Origin: JAQUOA01 sp037443785
GTDB taxonomy: Bacteria; Bacteroidota; Ignavibacteria; UBA10030; UBA8401
Direction of reading: 5' to 3'
Length of the DNA stretch: 64,000 nt
Assembly (NCBI GenBank): GCA_037443785.1
Contig: JBBINR010000001.1
Span: 103,978 to 167,977 of the forward strand
Part shown: one piece after another, positions 61,360 through 64,000 of the stretch
Layout of the letters: each line of letters starts with the position of its first letter
Numbering within the stretch: the first letter of the stretch is position 1
Position numbers and translations under genes: made by a program
Notes under the pieces: model-generated
Database searches by the model: none
Seen by the model: the letters and a program-made list of their open reading frames with translations, nothing else
Told to the model about the DNA's origin: nothing

Positions 61360-63366
61360 TTATGAACCGATCATCGCCAAAAATTCTTTTTCAGTGATGG
61401 TTTTCACTCCAAGTTCTTGTGCCTTTTGAAGTTTCGATCCTGCATCGGTTCCAACGATCACAAAATCTGTTTTTTTGCTGACGCTGGATGACGATTTTCC
61501 CCCAAGTGATTCTATTTTTTCTTTTGCTTCGTCTCTGCTCATACTGCCTAGCCCGCCGGTAAGGACGAATGTTTTTCCGGCGATTGACGAATTGGAAATC
61601 TTTTTCTTTTCTGCTTTGGTTTGAAGTCCCGCTTTTATAAGCCGGTCGACCAATTGTAATGACTGTTTATCTTTGAAGAAACGTACAACGCTTTCGGCGA
61701 TACGCGGGCCGATTCCGTCAACGGCGGTGAGTTCATCTTCGGTTGCCTTCCTTAGTTTTTCAATGGATCGAAATTCGTTTGCAATTAATTTTGCAACTCC
61801 TTCGCCCACAAAACGAATTCCAATTCCGAATAATAACCGATGAAACGGCAGTTCCTTGCTTGCCTCAATACCATCAATCAGATTTTGTGCACTTTTTTCT
61901 CCCATTCGTTCTAATGATGCGATCTGATTTTTTTTAAGATCATAAAGATCAGCAATATTGTGAATCAAATTTTCTCGGACGAGAAGGTCGATTACCGCTT
62001 CGCCGAGTCCTTCAATGTTCATTGCGCGGCGTTGTGCAAAATGTTCAATCCGTCCGCGAACCTGGGCGGGACACTCAAAGTTTTCACAATAGTATGCCGC
62101 TTCATCGTGCGGGCGAAAAATTTTTGCCCCGCACTCCGGGCATTTTTGAGAAAATTTGAACGGGGAAGAGTTCTTCTCTCTCTTCTTAAGATTGACTTCG
62201 CTGACTTTTGGAATGACATCTCCGCCTTTTTCAACAATTACTGTGTCGTTAATTCGAATGTCTAATTCGCGGATGTAATCTTCATTGTGCAGCGTAGCTC
62301 GGCTTACGGTCGTTCCCCCGACAAATACCGGCTCAAGTTCTGCTACCGGAGTAATTGTCCCAATTCTGCCAACTTGAAGGGTAATGGCTTTTAACTTCGT
62401 TTCCATTTGCTGGGCAGGATATTTATACGCAATTGCCCATCGCGGGCTCTTGGCAACGGCACCTAACTCTTCTTGCTGGACAAGTGCATCAACCTTTACA
62501 ACAACGCCGTCAATATCGTAAGGAAGAGAAGAACGTTTCACGCCCCATTCATCGCAGAACGTTTTCACGTCAGCAATGGATTTACACAGACGAATATTTT
62601 CGTTGACGACAAATCCTAACTTTGTGAGAAGGCGCAGATTATTGAAATGACTTGAAAGGGGGATATCGGTTGTACGCAAAAAATAGGAGAACATATTCAA
62701 TTTTCGCTGCGCTACTATTTTGGGATCTTGCATTTTCAATGTGCCGGAAGTAGAATTGCGCGCATTAACGAAAATTTTTTCTCCGGCAATACTTCGTTCT
62801 TCGTTCATTCGTTCAAAATCTTTTTTAGTCATATAGATTTCGCCACGAACTTCAAACGATGACGGAAGATCTTTTCCTGAACTTACTTTCAAAGGAATCG
62901 AACGAATTGTTTTGAGGTTATTAGTGATATCATCGCCCTGAACGCCGTCTCCACGTGTTGCTCCTCGAACAAATATTCCATCCTTATAATTTAAGCTGAT
63001 TGCCACGCCGTCAATTTTTAATTCGGCAATGTACCGGTACGGTTCTTTTCCTAAAATCGAGGCAACTCTCCGGTCAAAATCGAGCAGCTCTTCTTCGCTG
63101 TAAGTATTGGCAAGCGAAAGCATAGGAATTTCATGAGTAACTGTTGGAAATTCTTTCGTTGGTTCACCGCCAATACGAAGAGAGGGAGAATCGGGAGTTA
63201 TCTGGTCTGGATATTGTTTTTCCAGATCGATCAATTCCTTCATTAAAACATCATATTTAAAATCAGAGACGGAAGGTTGAGACAGCACGTAATATTTATA
63301 ATCATGCTGCCGGAGTTCTTCACGAAGATTGTGAATCCGTTGAATCGCCGTCTTTGGAGCGCTCAT
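61360..63366 (-). CDS. ligA: NAD-dependent DNA ligase
   Basis: A 668-residue ligase of standard length. The order is: domain Ia (LREELRQHDYKYYVLSQPSV); adenylation domain with the AMP-lysine in YIAELKIDGVAISLNY near residue 117 and GVQGDDITNNLKTIRSIPL; OB fold (VGRIGTITPVAELEPVFVGG); four-cysteine zinc finger (CPECGAKIF and YYCENFECPAQ); helix-hairpin-helix repeats (AVDGIGPRIAESVV); and C-terminal BRCT (GKTFVLTGGLGSMSRDEAKE). It seals nicks in replication and repair. It overlaps the RodZ-like gene by 4 bases. Confidence 0.97.
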   Translation of the reverse strand: MSAPKTAIQRIHNLREELRQHDYKYYVLSQPSVSDFKYDVLMKELIDLEKQYPDQITPDSPSLRIGGEPTKEFPTVTHEIPMLSLANTYSEEELLDFDRRVASILGKEPYRYIAELKIDGVAISLNYKDGIFVRGATRGDGVQGDDITNNLKTIRSIPLKVSSGKDLPSSFEVRGEIYMTKKDFERMNEERSIAGEKIFVNARNSTSGTLKMQDPKIVAQRKLNMFSYFLRTTDIPLSSHFNNLRLLTKLGFVVNENIRLCKSIADVKTFCDEWGVKRSSLPYDIDGVVVKVDALVQQEELGAVAKSPRWAIAYKYPAQQMETKLKAITLQVGRIGTITPVAELEPVFVGGTTVSRATLHNEDYIRELDIRINDTVIVEKGGDVIPKVSEVNLKKREKNSSPFKFSQKCPECGAKIFRPHDEAAYYCENFECPAQVRGRIEHFAQRRAMNIEGLGEAVIDLLVRENLIHNIADLYDLKKNQIASLERMGEKSAQNLIDGIEASKELPFHRLLFGIGIRFVGEGVAKLIANEFRSIEKLRKATEDELTAVDGIGPRIAESVVRFFKDKQSLQLVDRLIKAGLQTKAEKKKISNSSIAGKTFVLTGGLGSMSRDEAKEKIESLGGKSSSSVSKKTDFVIVGTDAGSKLQKAQELGVKTITEKEFLAMIGS

Positions 63367-64000
63367 TGCTTTTTCAAATAGTCTCTGTTGATCGTGATAT
63401 TTCTGACGGATCGTCCTTTCGAACCAAACGGCTCTAATTCAATACCATTGAGATACAACCGGACGGCACCGGCGTTGCCGAAGGACACGATGAATTCTCG
63501 TTGTGCGTTATAGGTTCTGAATCTCCCGCTTAACAAATATCCACGTCGTGGTGGAAGAGAGTCTTGAATAATAGAAATCCATACGGAATCTATTGCTACG
63601 ACACGTAAAATCAATGAGTCTGGAACAGGCACGACAGCCACAGGATGTATTTTTGAAGTATCAGAAGAATCCTTTGCTGTCGACGGGTTATGGGAGTGTT
63701 CATTTTCCTTTACGACATCTTGAAATGATGTTTCGTTGACTTCTTGTCCTTTATCGTACGATTTAATGTACCCCCAAAAATAAATTATTGAAGCAAGGAC
63801 AACGATGACCAAGCCAATTCCAACAAAGACTTTTCGATTTTTCTTTTGCTGTTCTAAGAGTTTTTCTGTCTCTTTCGGTTGGAGCGGGGTTTGCTGCGTG
63901 GTGATTGGAATGTCGATCGTTTCAACGAATTTATGGGCGACTTGAGTTTCATATTTTTTTAGAATTTCATTTGCCGGCAATCCGATCGTATCGGCGTATG
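63363..64000 (-). CDS. RodZ-like protein (HTH, membrane segment, DUF4115), 5' part cut by window end
   Basis: The frame stays open to the window edge (codons from 63998), so the start lies beyond 64000; the TTG at 63980 is not the real start. The visible 211 residues begin YADTIGLPANEILKKYE, which is the end of the RodZ-type helix-turn-helix domain. A basic stretch and a membrane segment follow (VFVGIGLVIVVLASIIYFWG), then a periplasmic region ending in a DUF4115-like beta domain (DSVWISIIQDSLPPRRGYLL, FIVSFGNAGAVRLYLNGIEL). RodZ links MreB to the envelope and shapes rod cells. It overlaps ligA by 4 bases. Confidence 0.85.
   Translation of the reverse strand, partial: YADTIGLPANEILKKYETQVAHKFVETIDIPITTQQTPLQPKETEKLLEQQKKNRKVFVGIGLVIVVLASIIYFWGYIKSYDKGQEVNETSFQDVVKENEHSHNPSTAKDSSDTSKIHPVAVVPVPDSLILRVVAIDSVWISIIQDSLPPRRGYLLSGRFRTYNAQREFIVSFGNAGAVRLYLNGIELEPFGSKGRSVRNITINRDYLKKQ

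Noticed and set aside
1..64000. CRISPR arrays, tRNA/rRNA genes, insertion sequences, prophage or defence genes
   Set aside because: No spaced direct repeats, cloverleaf sequences, transposase or integrase motifs, or known defence domains were recognised by eye. Short or divergent cases could be missed.

Overview
The window looks like one chromosomal segment of a Gram-negative member of the FCB group, probably close to Ignavibacteria/Chlorobi. The evidence is a type IX secretion (T9SS) C-terminal sorting domain of the LPSGIYFLRL type, TonB-dependent receptors including one with a carboxypeptidase-like N-terminal domain, DUF4199 and DUF6580 proteins, a Wzi-like outer-membrane protein, and moderate to low GC. 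No rRNA, tRNA, CRISPR array, transposase or phage gene was recognised. Species-level assignment is not possible from the sequence alone.

Region 1 (1-16300) is a surface-polysaccharide locus on the + strand. It opens with the 3' part of a Wzx flippase, then an FkbM methyltransferase, a double-domain GT2, a rhamnosyltransferase-like GT2, an orphan T9SS sorting-domain remnant, a second methyltransferase, a B12-binding radical SAM enzyme and a membrane GT2. A complete polyprenyl glycosylphosphotransferase (likely the initiating enzyme) follows, then a dolichol-phosphate-mannose-synthase-like gene broken by one frameshift, and a GT2 fused to a phosphotransferase-like module that lacks its catalytic core. 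The first 8 kb is visibly AT-richer than the rest. Housekeeping genes (accA, a YbgC-like thioesterase, a 53-residue Trm112-like protein, nadC) separate this block from a second flippase.

Region 2 (16300-20500) is a vitamin B12 acquisition locus. Two cobalamin riboswitches, each followed by a terminator hairpin, precede a small DUF6580 membrane protein and a BtuB-like TonB receptor. The receptor is followed by a beta-propeller surface lipoprotein resembling BtuG. Possible B12 users or links in the window are the B12-binding radical SAM enzyme and methylmalonyl-CoA epimerase.

Region 3 (20500-36000) carries phosphoglucose isomerase, NanE, a Wzi-like protein, an ECF sigma/anti-sigma/Spy-like stress module, a cysteine desulfurase, and a minus-strand operon of glutaminyl-cyclase-like M28 peptidase, membrane protein, PrmA and Ppx/GppA. 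TerC, a lytic transglycosylase, pyruvoyl-dependent arginine decarboxylase, TyrS and SmpB follow.

Region 4 (36000-56800) holds guaA, an ABC-2 exporter with an LpoA-like lipid- or wall-associated binding protein, radC, methylmalonyl-CoA epimerase, uvrC, a PpiD/SurA-like foldase, an outer-membrane barrel, aroK-aroB, a PLP decarboxylase overlapping a TonB receptor, an inositol monophosphatase, a REC-histidine kinase and murA.

Region 5 (56800-64000) is a tight minus-strand run: a RodZ-like protein (cut by the window end), ligA, a short GT9-like protein, a STAS protein, a sodium:solute symporter, a DUF4199 protein, an RskA-like anti-sigma factor and its ECF sigma factor. No clearly new defence or mobile system was found. 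The best leads are the B12 locus, the catalytically stripped GT2-phosphotransferase fusion, the orphan sorting domain and the frameshifted mannosyltransferase.
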